NCBI GenBank assembly: GCA_015233465.1
Contig: JADFXP010000014.1
Location: forward strand, 1-64,000
DNA: 64,000 bases
Direction: 5' to 3'
Source of the DNA: Candidatus Magnetominusculus dajiuhuensis
GTDB lineage: Bacteria; Nitrospirota; Thermodesulfovibrionia; Thermodesulfovibrionales; Magnetobacteriaceae
Of the stretch, positions 25,593 to 35,111 are shown one piece after another (the first letter of the stretch is position 1; every line of letters begins with the position of its first letter). Below the pieces are notes generated by a model. The model had not been told where the DNA came from and searched no databases. It was given only the letters and a program-made list of their open reading frames with translations. The translations under genes and the position numbers were made by a program.

Positions 25593-26267
25593 TTAGATAA
25601 CCAAACTATATCTCGGTACAACCAATGCTCCATCAATAAAACCATATCGCTTAAATATAGAAATTGCAAAAGTTGAGACAGTAGAAATCGAAATATAATG
25701 TAAATTATGTCTTGGAAATATCCCATAATCAGAGATATTTTCCTTTACAATATCCAAATATAATAAAACAGCATCACCAACAATTATAGTCTTTTCTCTG
25801 ATTATTTCATGAAAATTCTCTATCTTATATAAACCCTTAACGCCAGTATCTATAATATCTTGCCCAACACACCTATAAAATCCATAGTGTATCTCGTTTT
25901 TCTTTGCGCCAATGGTAGCGCAAATCGGAACCGAAGAATATGGGAAATTCCATCCTAGCGCCTCTAATGTATTTATTGGGACAATAGGTTTATCTAAAGC
26001 AAACGCTAACCCCTTAATCGTACTAACTCCTGCCCTTAAACCAGTATAGGACCCTGGGCCTACTACTAATGCAAATATATCTATTTCCTCTAAAGAAAGT
26101 AGACTTTTATCAAGTATTGTATCTATTAAATGTATAAGATATTCCGTATGTCTTTTTTGATTTTTAAACGTCAAATTAACTGAAAGCTCTGCAATGATTC
26201 CATTTTCAGAATCAAATATACCAGCCCTGCAAATATGTGTAGAGGTATCTACAGATAAGACTTTCAT
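25593..26267 (-). CDS. tsaB: tRNA t6A biosynthesis protein TsaB
   Basis: A 224-aa ASKHA-fold partner of TsaD, needed for threonylcarbamoyl-adenosine at position 37 of ANN-decoding tRNAs. The N-terminus MKVLSVDTSTHICRAGI and the block VVGPGSYTGLRAGVSTIKGLAFALDKPIVPINTLEALGW are diagnostic. Its ATG overlaps the stop of the DUF362 gene by four bases (ATGA), so the two are co-translated. TsaD, TsaC and TsaE are not in the window. Confidence 0.93.
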   Translation of the reverse strand: MKVLSVDTSTHICRAGIFDSENGIIAELSVNLTFKNQKRHTEYLIHLIDTILDKSLLSLEEIDIFALVVGPGSYTGLRAGVSTIKGLAFALDKPIVPINTLEALGWNFPYSSVPICATIGAKKNEIHYGFYRCVGQDIIDTGVKGLYKIENFHEIIREKTIIVGDAVLLYLDIVKENISDYGIFPRHNLHYISISTVSTFAISIFKRYGFIDGALVVPRYSLVI

Positions 26268-27349
26268 TGCAAGTCAATATCTATCAAATTATAATCAGCA
26301 TTACCCAAGCCAATCTTTTTGGCGTGTCTAAATTGTACCTCTGGGTCAAGATAATCATAAATTTCTCTAAAAGGGTCAGACTTATGTGGAGTAGAATTTA
26401 TGACCATTTCATATGATGCCCTGTCTATTGCTATTGGGTCAAGTGATGCCATAAAACCTAAATCGCCAGTTATTGGCGCGTCATTACCTTTATAACAATC
26501 ACAGGCAGGACTAATAGATGTTAAAATATTGATAAATATCAGCCTTGAATTAAGCGCTTTAATAGTTCCTGATGCGTATTCAATCATCTTTTTCTGAATA
26601 TTAGAGGCAGACTCATCCCAATTATGACCTATTGCCTTCTCTGGACAAACTGCTATGCACCTTGAGCAACCAACGCATCTTGTAGAGATAAATGCTGTTT
26701 TTTCAATATCTATAGCCTTAGATTGGCAATTATCTTGACACTTTCCGCAGGCAGAACAAATACTGACATCCACTACTGGACGGGTTACAGAGTGCATTTG
26801 CAGTTTACCCTGACGACTAGCGCATCCCATAGACATATTTTTGATAGCTCCGCCAAATCCAGAGACCTCATGTCCTTTAAAATGTGACACTACCACCATC
26901 CCATCTGAATGAGCAATCTCAGAGGCAATACTTACACTTTCCAATAGCTCTTGACTAACCTGTATAGAGACAGACTGCTCACCGCGCAGACCATCTGCTA
27001 TAATTACTGGTACTTGCAAAGTTGAATAACCAAATCCATTTAACATTGCGTTATGAAAATGATCCACAGAATTTGTCCTCATACCAATATAGAGCGTATT
27101 AGTATCAGTGAGAAATGGTTTAGTTTCAAGAGATTTTAAGGTCTCAATTATTGGACGAAGAAATATTGGACGCAAAAATGATGTATTTCCAAGCTCGCCA
27201 AAATGCACCTTTATAGCAATTAAATCGCCTTTGCTAAACATCTTTGATGGAGCGCACCTTTCAAAGAGCCTTGAAATTTTTTCAAGTGGAGATGTCATTT
27301 TTGAGTTTTTTAAAGACGAAAAATATACATTACTCTTTGGTTTGTCCAT
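26264..27349 (-). CDS. DUF362 domain iron-sulfur protein
   Basis: About 361 aa. An N-terminal DUF362 domain (IAIKVHFGELGNTSFLRPIF, DTNTLY, SHFKGHEVSGFGGAIKNMSMGCASR) is followed by two 4Fe-4S ferredoxin motifs, CSACGKCQDNCQSKAI and CVGCSRCIAVCPEKAI, and a C-terminal return to the DUF362 fold. Its function is unknown; family members are frequent in anaerobes. A longer frame starts at 27376, but the ATG at 27349 (MDKPKSNVYF) has GGAG eight bases upstream and is preferred. It is first gene of the operon with tsaB. Confidence 0.88.
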   Translation of the reverse strand: MDKPKSNVYFSSLKNSKMTSPLEKISRLFERCAPSKMFSKGDLIAIKVHFGELGNTSFLRPIFLRPIIETLKSLETKPFLTDTNTLYIGMRTNSVDHFHNAMLNGFGYSTLQVPVIIADGLRGEQSVSIQVSQELLESVSIASEIAHSDGMVVVSHFKGHEVSGFGGAIKNMSMGCASRQGKLQMHSVTRPVVDVSICSACGKCQDNCQSKAIDIEKTAFISTRCVGCSRCIAVCPEKAIGHNWDESASNIQKKMIEYASGTIKALNSRLIFINILTSISPACDCYKGNDAPITGDLGFMASLDPIAIDRASYEMVINSTPHKSDPFREIYDYLDPEVQFRHAKKIGLGNADYNLIDIDLQ

Positions 27350-27468
27350 TTCTTTATCTCCAAATATAATTATCAAATGTTTATATAATTATACTAAAAT
27401 CATAATCCTAAAAACAACATCACTATTTTCATCTATATTTTTTTGTGACATTTATGAGAAAATACAAT

Positions 27469-28119
27469 ATGATAGAAACTACGAAAAAAGTCCTTGTATT
27501 ATGTGCTCACCCTGACGATGAAGTATTAGGATGCGGAGGACTTATTGCCAAACTTACTGAAAACGGAGATGATGTTTATGTCATTTTTACTACAGATGGA
27601 GTCAGACATCCGCCTGTGTGCACAGACAGCTGCCCTGATGCCTATGAAGCGTTAAATGTTCTCGGAGTAAATAGTACCAATATATTCTTCCTCGGTATAA
27701 AAACCCAACGCTCAGATCAATATGTACTTCGAGATTTCACATCAAAGGTTGAGGCGATTGGACAGGATTTTGACTTAGTAATTCTACCCTCTAAGGATGA
27801 CCTAAATATTGACCATGTATTTGCATATAATCTTGGGCTAATATGTTTTAGGCCTTTAAAACGAAAGACCAAAATAATATCAATGGAGATATTAAGTTCA
27901 TCAGAATGGTCAGATGTTCCATTTCAACCTAATTTCTACATTGACATTTCAAATACAATTGAGAAAAAACTAGACAGTTTGAAAAAATATACAAAACAAC
28001 TCCTCCAATTCCCACATCCACGCTCAGGAGAAGCAATTAAAATAAAGGCGAAGCAGCGAGGACTTGAAGTAGGTTACAAATACGCAGAGGCATTTAAGAT
28101 CATTAGATGGTTTGAATGA
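27469..28119 (+). CDS. PIG-L/LmbE family deacetylase
   Basis: About 216 aa. The zinc-binding AHPDDEVLGCGGLIA motif is at residues 12-26, followed by VYVIFTTDGVRH and DDLNIDHVFAYNLGL (the HPDH-like third motif, with Asp-His). Members remove acetyl groups from N-acetylglucosamine-containing substrates, as in MshB or BshB, or in polysaccharide assembly. In-frame GTG (27445) and ATG (27454) are possible alternative starts. It is transcribed divergently from the DUF362 operon; the substrate is unknown. Confidence 0.88.
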   Translation: MIETTKKVLVLCAHPDDEVLGCGGLIAKLTENGDDVYVIFTTDGVRHPPVCTDSCPDAYEALNVLGVNSTNIFFLGIKTQRSDQYVLRDFTSKVEAIGQDFDLVILPSKDDLNIDHVFAYNLGLICFRPLKRKTKIISMEILSSSEWSDVPFQPNFYIDISNTIEKKLDSLKKYTKQLLQFPHPRSGEAIKIKAKQRGLEVGYKYAEAFKIIRWFE

Positions 28120-28148
28120 TCAATAACGTATATAAAAGTAACTTTAAA

Positions 28149-28238
28149 GAATGAGGGCTCTGCCCTCAAACTCCCGCAAAGGGCCTTTTTGTAAACTTTT
28201 TTATAAAAAGTTTGAATTCTTTCCCTTTGAACCCATTT
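28149..28238. repeat. Interspersed repeat, GAGGGCTCTGCCC...TTTGAACCCATT type
   Basis: A full-length copy. The palindrome GAGGGCTCTGCCCTC is followed by CCCGCAAAGGGCC, an AAACTTTTTTATAAAAAGTTT hairpin and CCCTTTGAACCCATT. It is almost the same as 59883-59980. It lies between the convergent PIG-L and yidD genes, where the hairpins may serve as a two-way terminator. Confidence 0.85.
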
Positions 28239-28256
28239 TTAGAAACATATGGTTGA

Positions 28257-28466
28257 CTATTTAACTGGATCGTAACCTCCAGGATTAAAGGGATGGCATC
28301 TTAAGATTCTACGCACAGACATCCAACCTCCTTTTATAGCGCCATATTTTGTTAATGCGTCAATAGAATATTGCGAACACGTAGGAGTAAATCTGCAGCT
28401 TGGAGGCATAAATGGAGAGATTATAACCTTATATATTTTGATCAAGAAAATTAAAATCGTTTTCAT
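28257..28466 (-). CDS. yidD: Membrane protein insertion efficiency factor YidD
   Basis: A 69-aa small membrane-associated protein that assists YidC-dependent insertion. The sequence [56 protein letters not shown] shows the family's three invariant cysteines and GGYDPV end. The ATG at 28466 with AAAGG upstream gives the usual N-terminus; a longer frame to 28493 is less likely. Its usual neighbours (rpmH, rnpA, yidC) are not here, so the gene is isolated from that cluster. Confidence 0.92.
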   Translation of the reverse strand: MKTILIFLIKIYKVIISPFMPPSCRFTPTCSQYSIDALTKYGAIKGGWMSVRRILRCHPFNPGGYDPVK

Positions 28467-28493
28467 TAATATACCTTTATAATAAAAAATCAA

Positions 28494-28860
28494 TCAATAT
28501 ATAAAGCATATTATATGAATATCATGGAAAGTATTAAAAATAATCAACCAATAAATCTTGATTATCTCATATCTAATCTAACAAAAATCTTTCACTTAAC
28601 AAGTCAGTATATTTACTTTCTATGCCTGCTATTTTTCCCGTCTGCTTCATCAGAAAGAGAACACGTCTCTTTAGAATCAGGAGCTCAACCCTTTAATCCA
28701 AATTTAGCCCCAATTAAAGGAAAAATAATAAATTGAAGGACAATCAATACTACCAGCAATATAATCTGCAGCGTCAATTCCATTATCTAAAATCCCATAT
28801 CCTATTTCAATATAGAGTTGACTCTTTAAAAGAGACAACTCAAATTGAAATAATGAAATA
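28494..28860. other. Intergenic region between yidD and rplQ
   Basis: An AT-rich stretch. Two short plus-strand frames exist, but they show no ribosome binding site, no family pattern and atypical composition. No hairpin terminator for the ribosomal cluster was clear by eye. Confidence 0.5.
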
Positions 28861-29247
28861 TTATTTTTTCTTGACTAATTCTCTTTGCTGTTCAAAATCA
28901 ACAAATTCAATAACTGCCATTTCAGCTTGGTCCTTTAGTCTAGGAGCAGTTTTGATTATCCTTAGATAACCGCCGTTTCTCTCAGTAAATCTTGGAGCTA
29001 TATCTGCAAATAATTTGGCAATAACCTTACGATTAGGCACCTTTGAAAGTGCAACACGCTTTGCATGAAGATCTCCTCTCTTTCCAAGAGTTACCATCCT
29101 TTCAACATGCCGCCTTATCTCTTTTGCCTTGGTAATAGTTGTCTCTATTCTTTCATGTTCAAGCAAGGATATAATTAAACCCCTAAAAAGGGCTTGCCTT
29201 TGATTAGCGTTTCTGCTAAAATGTTTTGAAGCTACATTATGTCGCAT
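28861..29247 (-). CDS. rplQ: 50S ribosomal protein L17
   Basis: 128 aa. The family core MRHNVASKHFSRNANQRQALFRGLIISLLEHERIETTITKAKEIRRHVERMVTLGKRG is present. L17 sits near the peptide exit tunnel. It is the last gene of the ribosomal cluster, three bases after rpoA, the standard alpha-operon end (rpsM-rpsK-rpsD-rpoA-rplQ). Confidence 0.98.
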   Translation of the reverse strand: MRHNVASKHFSRNANQRQALFRGLIISLLEHERIETTITKAKEIRRHVERMVTLGKRGDLHAKRVALSKVPNRKVIAKLFADIAPRFTERNGGYLRIIKTAPRLKDQAEMAVIEFVDFEQQRELVKKK

Positions 29248-29249
29248 TT

Positions 29250-30314
29250 CTATCCTCCATCCTTCAAAGCATGTTCACGAGCCTCAAAATGCCTTTTTAC
29301 TATATCCATATCAACCTTAGTATTAAAATCAAGTCCCATGAATTTAAGAATTTCTTTCAGTTCATTTAATGATTTTCTACCAAAATTCTTAGTCTTAAGC
29401 ATTTCGTATTCTGTTTTTTGAACAAGCTCATAGATGTATTTTATATCTGCATTTTTAAGACAATTATGACTCCTTACAGTCAATTCAATCTCGTCTACTG
29501 ATTTGAGCAGATTTGGATTAAATTCACCTTCAGACCTATCTTCCATAACGATTGGACGAGGTGATTCCACAACTTCAGTTTCTTTATGTACTACTATCTG
29601 TTCTAAGTCTATTTGTTTTATATCGGTTGTGAGTAGAAAATATCTGAGATGTTCAATAATTGTTCTGGAAGCATTATTTATTGCATGAACTGGAGTAATA
29701 GTTCCATCAGTCCAAATCTCCATTATCAACTTATCATAATCAGTTATCTTACCAACTCTCGTCTTTTCTATGACAAAATTTACCTTTTTTACAGGCGTAT
29801 ATATCGCATCAATTAAGATAGTGCCAATAGGAAGATCTTCTTTACTCATATCTTCTGTAGGCACATAACCTCTGCCTTTATTAATATGCAAGTCAGCTTT
29901 GAAATTAACATTTTCGTCAATAGTTGCTATATGAAAATCAGGATTCATTACCTCAAGATTATTTCCAATAATATCTCCTGCAATAACTTCCGTCTTACCT
30001 ATTACATCAATACATGCCATAGTCTCAGAGACATCAGATAATTTAAATCGTATCTTTTTAAGATTCAAAACTATCTGTACAACATCTTCTTTTACACCCT
30101 GCAAGCTTGAAAATTCATGAGGCACACCTTCTATCTTAACAGAAGTTACTGCAGCACTCTCTATTGAAGATAACAGTACCCTCCTGAGCGAATTGCCAAT
30201 TGTTACACCAAAACCCCTTTCAAGAGGTTCTGCTATCAGTTTGCCATATGTTTCTGTGAGAGTATCGTCTTCAAATCGAATATTCTCTGGCAATTGAAAC
30301 CCTTCAAGACTCAT
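29250..30314 (-). CDS. rpoA: RNA polymerase alpha subunit
   Basis: 354 aa, slightly longer than the common 330-345. The N-terminal dimerisation/assembly domain (LAEPLERGFGVTIGNSLRRVLLSSIESAAVTSVKIEGV) is followed by the C-terminal domain that binds UP elements and activators (LLKSVDEIELTVRSHNCLKNADIKYIYELV...KNFGRKSLNELKE). The extra length is a lysine-rich, histidine-containing tail after GLDF. It lies between rpsD and rplQ as in most bacteria. Confidence 0.98.
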   Translation of the reverse strand: MSLEGFQLPENIRFEDDTLTETYGKLIAEPLERGFGVTIGNSLRRVLLSSIESAAVTSVKIEGVPHEFSSLQGVKEDVVQIVLNLKKIRFKLSDVSETMACIDVIGKTEVIAGDIIGNNLEVMNPDFHIATIDENVNFKADLHINKGRGYVPTEDMSKEDLPIGTILIDAIYTPVKKVNFVIEKTRVGKITDYDKLIMEIWTDGTITPVHAINNASRTIIEHLRYFLLTTDIKQIDLEQIVVHKETEVVESPRPIVMEDRSEGEFNPNLLKSVDEIELTVRSHNCLKNADIKYIYELVQKTEYEMLKTKNFGRKSLNELKEILKFMGLDFNTKVDMDIVKRHFEAREHALKDGG

Positions 30315-30407
30315 AAAATGCCTCCGTATATTACTGTTTAACTTAATACAAAACTATGGATTCGTTCCTAACAAATATTCATCAATTTACAAATTGTACA
30401 GCCCACA

Positions 30408-31034
30408 TTATTTAGAATAAAGCTCTATGATAAGCTGTTCCTTAGCTGCAAGTGGAATCTCATCACGCTTAGGAACATGAAGTAATTTACCCTTAAATGC
30501 TGCGCTGTCCAGTTCTATCCAAGCTAAAATCCCCTTATGTGTTACCCTTGATAGATTTTCCTGTATAAATGATAATTTTTTCTTATCCTCAACTAATTCA
30601 ACAACATCTCCAACCTTCAACCTGCTGGAAGGAATAGAGTGTTTTCTGCTATTTACTACAAAAAAACCATGTCCAATCATCTGCCTTGCCTGATTTCTAT
30701 TAGATGCAAAACCCATCCTATAGACCATATTATCAAGCCTTAACTCAAGAAACTGCAAGAGTTTTTCGCCAGTGACACCACGCTTTTGTTCAGCCTCTTT
30801 ATAATATTTTCTAAATTGACTCTCCAACAGACCATAGATTCTCTTTACCTTTTGCTTTTCTCTAAGCTGAATAGCATAATCTGAAATCTTAGCCCTTCTT
30901 TGACCATGCTGTCCAGGTGCATATTTTCTACGTTCTACTGCACATTTATCTGTCTGACAGCGATCGCCTTTTAGAAATAATTTTTCGCCTTCACGCCTGC
31001 ATAATTTGCATAAAGCATCTCTATATCTTGCCAT
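30408..31034 (-). CDS. rpsD: 30S ribosomal protein S4
   Basis: 208 aa from the ATG at 31034 (MARYRDALCKLCRREGEKLF), which follows GGAGGAG; a longer frame to 31091 overlaps rpsK and is not needed. The cysteines in CKLCRREG...RCQTDKC form the zinc-binding C+ version of S4. The S4 RNA-binding domain is at about 95-160 (RLDNMVYRMGFASNRNQARQMIGHGFFVVN). S4 nucleates 30S assembly and often autoregulates the alpha operon. Confidence 0.98.
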   Translation of the reverse strand: MARYRDALCKLCRREGEKLFLKGDRCQTDKCAVERRKYAPGQHGQRRAKISDYAIQLREKQKVKRIYGLLESQFRKYYKEAEQKRGVTGEKLLQFLELRLDNMVYRMGFASNRNQARQMIGHGFFVVNSRKHSIPSSRLKVGDVVELVEDKKKLSFIQENLSRVTHKGILAWIELDSAAFKGKLLHVPKRDEIPLAAKEQLIIELYSK

Positions 31035-31035
31035 T

Positions 31036-31422
31036 CTATACTCTCCTCCTCTTTGGAGGCTTACAACCGTTATGAGGTGTCGGAGTGACATCCTTTATTA
31101 AATTAATATTAATACCAGCAGCCTGAATTGCCCTGATTGCCGATTCTCTTCCAGCACCAGGCCCCTTTATATATACATCTATCTGCCGCATGCCCATTTC
31201 ACTTGCCTTTCTTGCGGCATTAGTTGCGGCTAGCTGAGCAGCATATGGAGTACCTTTTCTTGAACCTTTAAATGCTAAACTGCCAGCACTTGACCATGCT
31301 ATTACAGCTCCAGAATGATCAGATATTGAAACAATAGTATTATTAAAGGTTGTCTGAACATGAGCAACACCGCTTGGCACACGTTTTTTTTCTTTCTTAG
31401 GACCTTTTTTTCTATTAGCCAC
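31036..31422 (-). CDS. rpsK: 30S ribosomal protein S11
   Basis: 128 aa. Typical [46 protein letters not shown] and the C-terminal [17 protein letters not shown]11 lies on the platform of the small subunit near the E-site mRNA path. Its start overlaps the end of rpsM by eight bases and rpsD follows at once, so the genes are translationally linked. Confidence 0.98.
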   Translation of the reverse strand: MANRKKGPKKEKKRVPSGVAHVQTTFNNTIVSISDHSGAVIAWSSAGSLAFKGSRKGTPYAAQLAATNAARKASEMGMRQIDVYIKGPGAGRESAIRAIQAAGININLIKDVTPTPHNGCKPPKRRRV

Positions 31423-31801
31423 TAGTAGTCATGCCCCCTTTCTTCTTAATTAGAGCTTTCTTTGGGCCCTTTCTTGTTCTTGAATTTGTTTTAGTACGCT
31501 GGCCCCTACAAGGCAAACCGAGTTTATGTCTAATCCCCCTGTAACAGCCAATGTCCATCAAACGTTTGATATTCATTGTCACATTTTTCTTGAGTTCACC
31601 TTCAACAGTAAAATCTTTGTCTATAAGTGTCCTTATCTTGATGACATTATCATCACTTAAATCTTTAACCTTAATATTTGGGTCAATCCCTGTTTGAGAA
31701 AGTATTCTCTGGGATAATGACCAACCAATGCCAAATATCTTTGTTAGACCAAATGCGATTCTAACATTCTTTGGCAGATCTACACCGGCAATTCTTGCCA
31801 T
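31415..31801 (-). CDS. rpsM: 30S ribosomal protein S13
   Basis: 128 aa. Starts [26 protein letters not shown] and ends in the basic [25 protein letters not shown] tail that reaches the P-site tRNA. The helix-two-turn-helix and the [17 protein letters not shown] block are standard. It follows rpmJ by three bases. Confidence 0.98.
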   Translation of the reverse strand: MARIAGVDLPKNVRIAFGLTKIFGIGWSLSQRILSQTGIDPNIKVKDLSDDNVIKIRTLIDKDFTVEGELKKNVTMNIKRLMDIGCYRGIRHKLGLPCRGQRTKTNSRTRKGPKKALIKKKGGMTTSG

Positions 31802-31804
31802 TTT

Positions 31805-31918
31805 TCACCCCTGCCTTTGCTTGTGTTTTTTATTTTCACAAATAACTCTAACTACGCCTTTTCTCTTTATAAGTTTGCACTTAGCACATATTGGCTTAAC
31901 AGATGCTTGCACCTTCAT
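31805..31918 (-). CDS. rpmJ: 50S ribosomal protein L36
   Basis: A 37-aa protein, [20 protein letters not shown]... ending NKKHKQRQG. The CxxC, a later Cys and a His form the zinc-binding C+ version. It lies between infA and rpsM, its common place at the spc/alpha junction. Confidence 0.97.
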   Translation of the reverse strand: MKVQASVKPICAKCKLIKRKGVVRVICENKKHKQRQG

Positions 31919-31940
31919 GGAATATATCCTCCAAATCTGC

Positions 31941-32159
31941 TTATTTATATCTATATGTAATACGTCCTTTTGTTAAATCGTAAGGTGACACCTCTACTCT
32001 TACCTTATCACCAGGCAGAATCTTTATATAATGCATCCTCATCTTACCTGAAACATAGGCAATTATAACCTGCTTACTTTCAAGTTCAACCCTAAACATC
32101 GCATTAGGAAGGGCTTCAAGTATAGTGCCTTCTAATTCAATATTATCGTCTTTAGCCAT
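31941..32159 (-). CDS. infA: Translation initiation factor IF-1
   Basis: A 72-aa OB-fold protein with the full family sequence pattern: [31 protein letters not shown]-like [19 protein letters not shown] and [15 protein letters not shown]. It blocks the ribosomal A site during initiation. It is placed between map and rpmJ, as in Gram-positive bacteria and many deltaproteobacteria and Nitrospirota. Confidence 0.98.
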   Translation of the reverse strand: MAKDDNIELEGTILEALPNAMFRVELESKQVIIAYVSGKMRMHYIKILPGDKVRVEVSPYDLTKGRITYRYK

Positions 32160-32203
32160 ATCTTTTCATTCATTTGTTTATCACTTCGCTCTATTATAAA
32201 TTT

Positions 32204-32956
32204 TTAATCAATAATAGTCAATATTTTAGGGTTATTATCAGTTACAGCTATAGTATGCTCAAAGTGAGCGGATAAACTATTATCTGCAGTTACTGCAGTC
32301 CATCCGTCTTCAAGAATCTTTACCTGAAACCCACCTTCATTTATCATTGGCTCTATAGCCAACACCATACCAGACTTTAATCTTGCACCCTTATTAGGCC
32401 TTCCAAAATTTGGAATCTGTGGATCTTCATGTAAATCTCTTCCAATCCCATGGCCAACAAATGCCTTTACTACTGAATAACCTCTATCTTCTGCATACCT
32501 TTGTACTGCATAAGATATATCTGAAACTCTATTACCTGATTTTGCCTGCCTTATTCCTTCATAAAGTGACTCTTTCGTCACATTTAACAATCTCATAGCT
32601 GTTTCATTTACCTTTCCTACTGGAAATGTCTTAGCAGCATCACCATAAAAACCGTCTAATTTTACTCCAATATCTATACTTGCAATATCTCCTTCTTTTA
32701 AAACTTGATTTTTTGAAGGAATACCATGTACTACAACATTATTTATTGAAATACAAAGGCATGATGGATAGCCTCTATAACCTTTAAATGCAGGTAAGGC
32801 TTTTTTATCATAAATACTTTTTTCAGCCAACTTTTCAATATCTTCTGTTGTTACTCCTGGAATTATAAATCTTTCTATTTCATTTAATATCTCAGCAACT
32901 ATCTTACATGCTGCAGATATTTTCTTGATCTCTTCAACTGATTTAATTATTATCAC
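32204..32956 (-). CDS. map: Type I methionine aminopeptidase
   Basis: A 250-aa enzyme that removes the initiator Met from nascent proteins. The metal ligands are visible: the Asp residues in SIDIGVKLDGFYGDAAKTF, His in GHGIGRDLHEDPQIPNFG and the Glu residues in LAIEPM and HFEHTIAV. The substrate-binding His is in VVHGIP. The gene lies 30 bases after secY and 44 before infA. adk, often found between secY and map, is absent here. Confidence 0.97.
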   Translation of the reverse strand: MIIIKSVEEIKKISAACKIVAEILNEIERFIIPGVTTEDIEKLAEKSIYDKKALPAFKGYRGYPSCLCISINNVVVHGIPSKNQVLKEGDIASIDIGVKLDGFYGDAAKTFPVGKVNETAMRLLNVTKESLYEGIRQAKSGNRVSDISYAVQRYAEDRGYSVVKAFVGHGIGRDLHEDPQIPNFGRPNKGARLKSGMVLAIEPMINEGGFQVKILEDGWTAVTADNSLSAHFEHTIAVTDNNPKILTIID

Positions 32957-32986
32957 AATATTTTGTAGTCATGAGACTAATTAACA

Positions 32987-34294
32987 TCAGCCTCTTCTAC
33001 CTCTGACCCTGCCTTTTTTCAAAAGACCGTCATATGAACGCGTTATCAAATGTGACTCAATCTGAGAAACTGTATCTAAGGCTACTCCAACAACAATTAA
33101 TAATGATGTGCCTCCAAAATAAAATGGAACATTGAATTTTGTAATCAATATCTCAGGTATAACGCATACCATAGATAAATAAATAGCTCCAACAAATGTC
33201 AATCTTGAAAGCACACGATATATATAATCGGATGTATTTTTACCAGGCCTTATTCCAGGAATAAACCCCCCATGTTTCTTTAGATTATCTGCAATATCAA
33301 CAGGATTAAAGACAATTGCTGTATAGAAAAAACAAAAAAATACAATCATACCAACATATAATATGGTATGAAGTATATTCCCAGGTGAAAGTTGTTTTAC
33401 AAAATCCTGTACCCAAGGTATTGAAACAAATCCAGCTATAGTAGCTGGAAACATTATTATAGAGGAAGCAAAGATTGGCGGAATAACTCCAGCTGTATTT
33501 ATTTTTAATGGCAAATGAGTACTCTGACCACCATACATCTTTCTGCCAACTACTCTTTTTGCATACTGAACAGGTATCTTACGCTGACCGCGTTCCATAT
33601 ATATTATACCACTAATTATTAAAATCATTATAACAAGCAATATTAACATGAAAAATATTGATAACTCACCTGCCTTTATCAAACTAAAAGAAGTCACAAT
33701 TGCATGAGGCAGTCTTGCTACAATTCCAGCAAGTATTATTAAAGAAATTCCATTACCAATTCCTCTCTCAGTGATCTGTTCACCAAGCCACATTATAAAA
33801 GCAGTGCCAGCTGATAAGGTTATTACAGTAGTTAATCGAAATCCCCAGCCCGGAGACTGAATAAATTGTCCATTAGCCATCTTTTCAAGACCAACAGATA
33901 TTGCAAAGGATTGAATTATACTAATAACAATAGTGGCATATCTGGTATATTGGGTGATTTTCTTGCGGCCTTCCTCACCTTCCTTCGCGAGTTTGCCAAT
34001 TGCTGGAATGACAATCGTCAATAATTGAAATATAATAGAAGCACTGATATATGGCATTATACCGAGTGCAAATATGGTTACCTTTGAAAGGGCACCTCCG
34101 GAAAACATATCAAAGAAGCCCATTAATGCACTGCTTTTAGCAATCAAAAACTTACTGAGTTCTTCGCCGTTGATACCTGGGGTTGGAATGTGTGCGCCAA
34201 TTCTATATACAGCCAATAATCCAAACGTGAATAGTAGTCTGTTTTTTAACTCTTCAATCTTAAAAATATTCTGAAATCTTGCAAGAACTCCCAA
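32987..34294 (-). CDS. secY: SecY protein translocase channel subunit
   Basis: A 435-aa inner-membrane protein with ten hydrophobic helices. It starts LLFTFGLLAVYRIGAHIPTPG and shows the diagnostic GIMPYISASIIFQLL, ERGIGNGISLIILAGI and the cytosolic loop GGFIPGIRPGKNTSDYI. It makes the SecYEG pore. It begins at the base after the rplO stop. Confidence 0.98.
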   Translation of the reverse strand: MGVLARFQNIFKIEELKNRLLFTFGLLAVYRIGAHIPTPGINGEELSKFLIAKSSALMGFFDMFSGGALSKVTIFALGIMPYISASIIFQLLTIVIPAIGKLAKEGEEGRKKITQYTRYATIVISIIQSFAISVGLEKMANGQFIQSPGWGFRLTTVITLSAGTAFIMWLGEQITERGIGNGISLIILAGIVARLPHAIVTSFSLIKAGELSIFFMLILLVIMILIISGIIYMERGQRKIPVQYAKRVVGRKMYGGQSTHLPLKINTAGVIPPIFASSIIMFPATIAGFVSIPWVQDFVKQLSPGNILHTILYVGMIVFFCFFYTAIVFNPVDIADNLKKHGGFIPGIRPGKNTSDYIYRVLSRLTFVGAIYLSMVCVIPEILITKFNVPFYFGGTSLLIVVGVALDTVSQIESHLITRSYDGLLKKGRVRGRRG

Positions 34295-34738
34295 TTATAC
34301 GACCTCTGCCTTACCACCAGCAGAAGTAATCTTCGTTAGGGCGGTTTTACTAAAGGCATGAGCCTTTATTGTTAATGGTCTAGTTAATTCACCTCTGGCT
34401 AAAATCTTCACGCCTCCACTTACCTTACGTACCTGTCCCATTTCTACCAAAATCTCAGGGGTAATTACAGAAACATCCTTAAGTTTATCAAGGTCATCAA
34501 GATTTATTACAGCATAATTGCTTGCAAAGATTGAATTATTAAACCCTCTCTTAGGAAGCCTTCTTTGAAGAGGCATCTGACCGCCTTCAAATCCAGGCCC
34601 TTTGCCTCTGCCTGACCTAGCCTTTTGACCCTTATGACCGTGGCAAGAGGTCTTCCCATGCCCAGAACCAGGGCCTCTGCCTATACGTTTTTTACGTCTT
34701 GTACTGCCTTCTTTTGGTTTAAGTTCATTTATTTTCAT
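34295..34738 (-). CDS. rplO: 50S ribosomal protein L15
   Basis: 147 aa. Starts MKINELKPKEGSTRRKKRIGRGPGSGHGKTSCHGHKGQKARSG and shows FEGGQMPLQRRLPKRGF. The N-terminal extension threads through the 23S rRNA core. It directly abuts secY. Unlike the tight spacing elsewhere, 166 bases separate it from rpmD, and a promoter-like sequence lies there. Confidence 0.98.
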   Translation of the reverse strand: MKINELKPKEGSTRRKKRIGRGPGSGHGKTSCHGHKGQKARSGRGKGPGFEGGQMPLQRRLPKRGFNNSIFASNYAVINLDDLDKLKDVSVITPEILVEMGQVRKVSGGVKILARGELTRPLTIKAHAFSKTALTKITSAGGKAEVV

Positions 34739-34764
34739 GTCAAAATCCTCTTTGTCAAATTATT

Positions 34765-34793
34765 ACCATATAATCTTTAAACAATGGTGTCAA
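34765..34793 (-). promoter_or_regulatory. Candidate internal promoter before rplO-secY
   Basis: On the minus strand TTGACA (34788-34793), a 17-base spacer and TATGGT (34765-34770). It lies in an unusually long AT-rich gap (34739-34904) upstream of rplO and could raise expression of secY and the alpha operon independently of the S10 promoter. Confidence 0.45.
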
Positions 34794-34904
34794 ATTACAT
34801 TTTATAATTATTATTTCTTTACCATTAATTAAGTATAACTTTAATTCAGCTTATTTATAATATAAACATAATAACATCTATTTCAGTTATTCATACATCC
34901 TATC

Positions 34905-35087
34905 TTAACTATCAGGGGAATTCACGATACTAAGCAAATGAGCAACTCTCAAAATCATACCTTTAGTTGCAGGAATATCTTTCATCTTTACAGTCTTACC
35001 GATTCTTGTTAGTCCCATAGCGATTAGTGTTTTCTTCGCTATTGGTTTATTACCTATTGGACTTTTTTTCAATGTTATCAAAAGCAT
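34905..35087 (-). CDS. rpmD: 50S ribosomal protein L30
   Basis: A 60-aa protein from the ATG at 35087 (MLLITLKKSPIGNKPIAKKTLIAMGLTRIGKTV...), the usual L30 length. A longer frame to 35108 overlaps the usual start region and is unlikely. It lies between rpsE and rplO as expected. Confidence 0.96.
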   Translation of the reverse strand: MLLITLKKSPIGNKPIAKKTLIAMGLTRIGKTVKMKDIPATKGMILRVAHLLSIVNSPDS

Positions 35088-35111
35088 ATTATAACCCCTA
35101 TTAAGCAACTA

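Noticed and set aside
28515-28736. 73-aa plus-strand frame after yidD
   Set aside because: No ribosome binding site, no family pattern and mixed composition; it lies in an AT-rich spacer.
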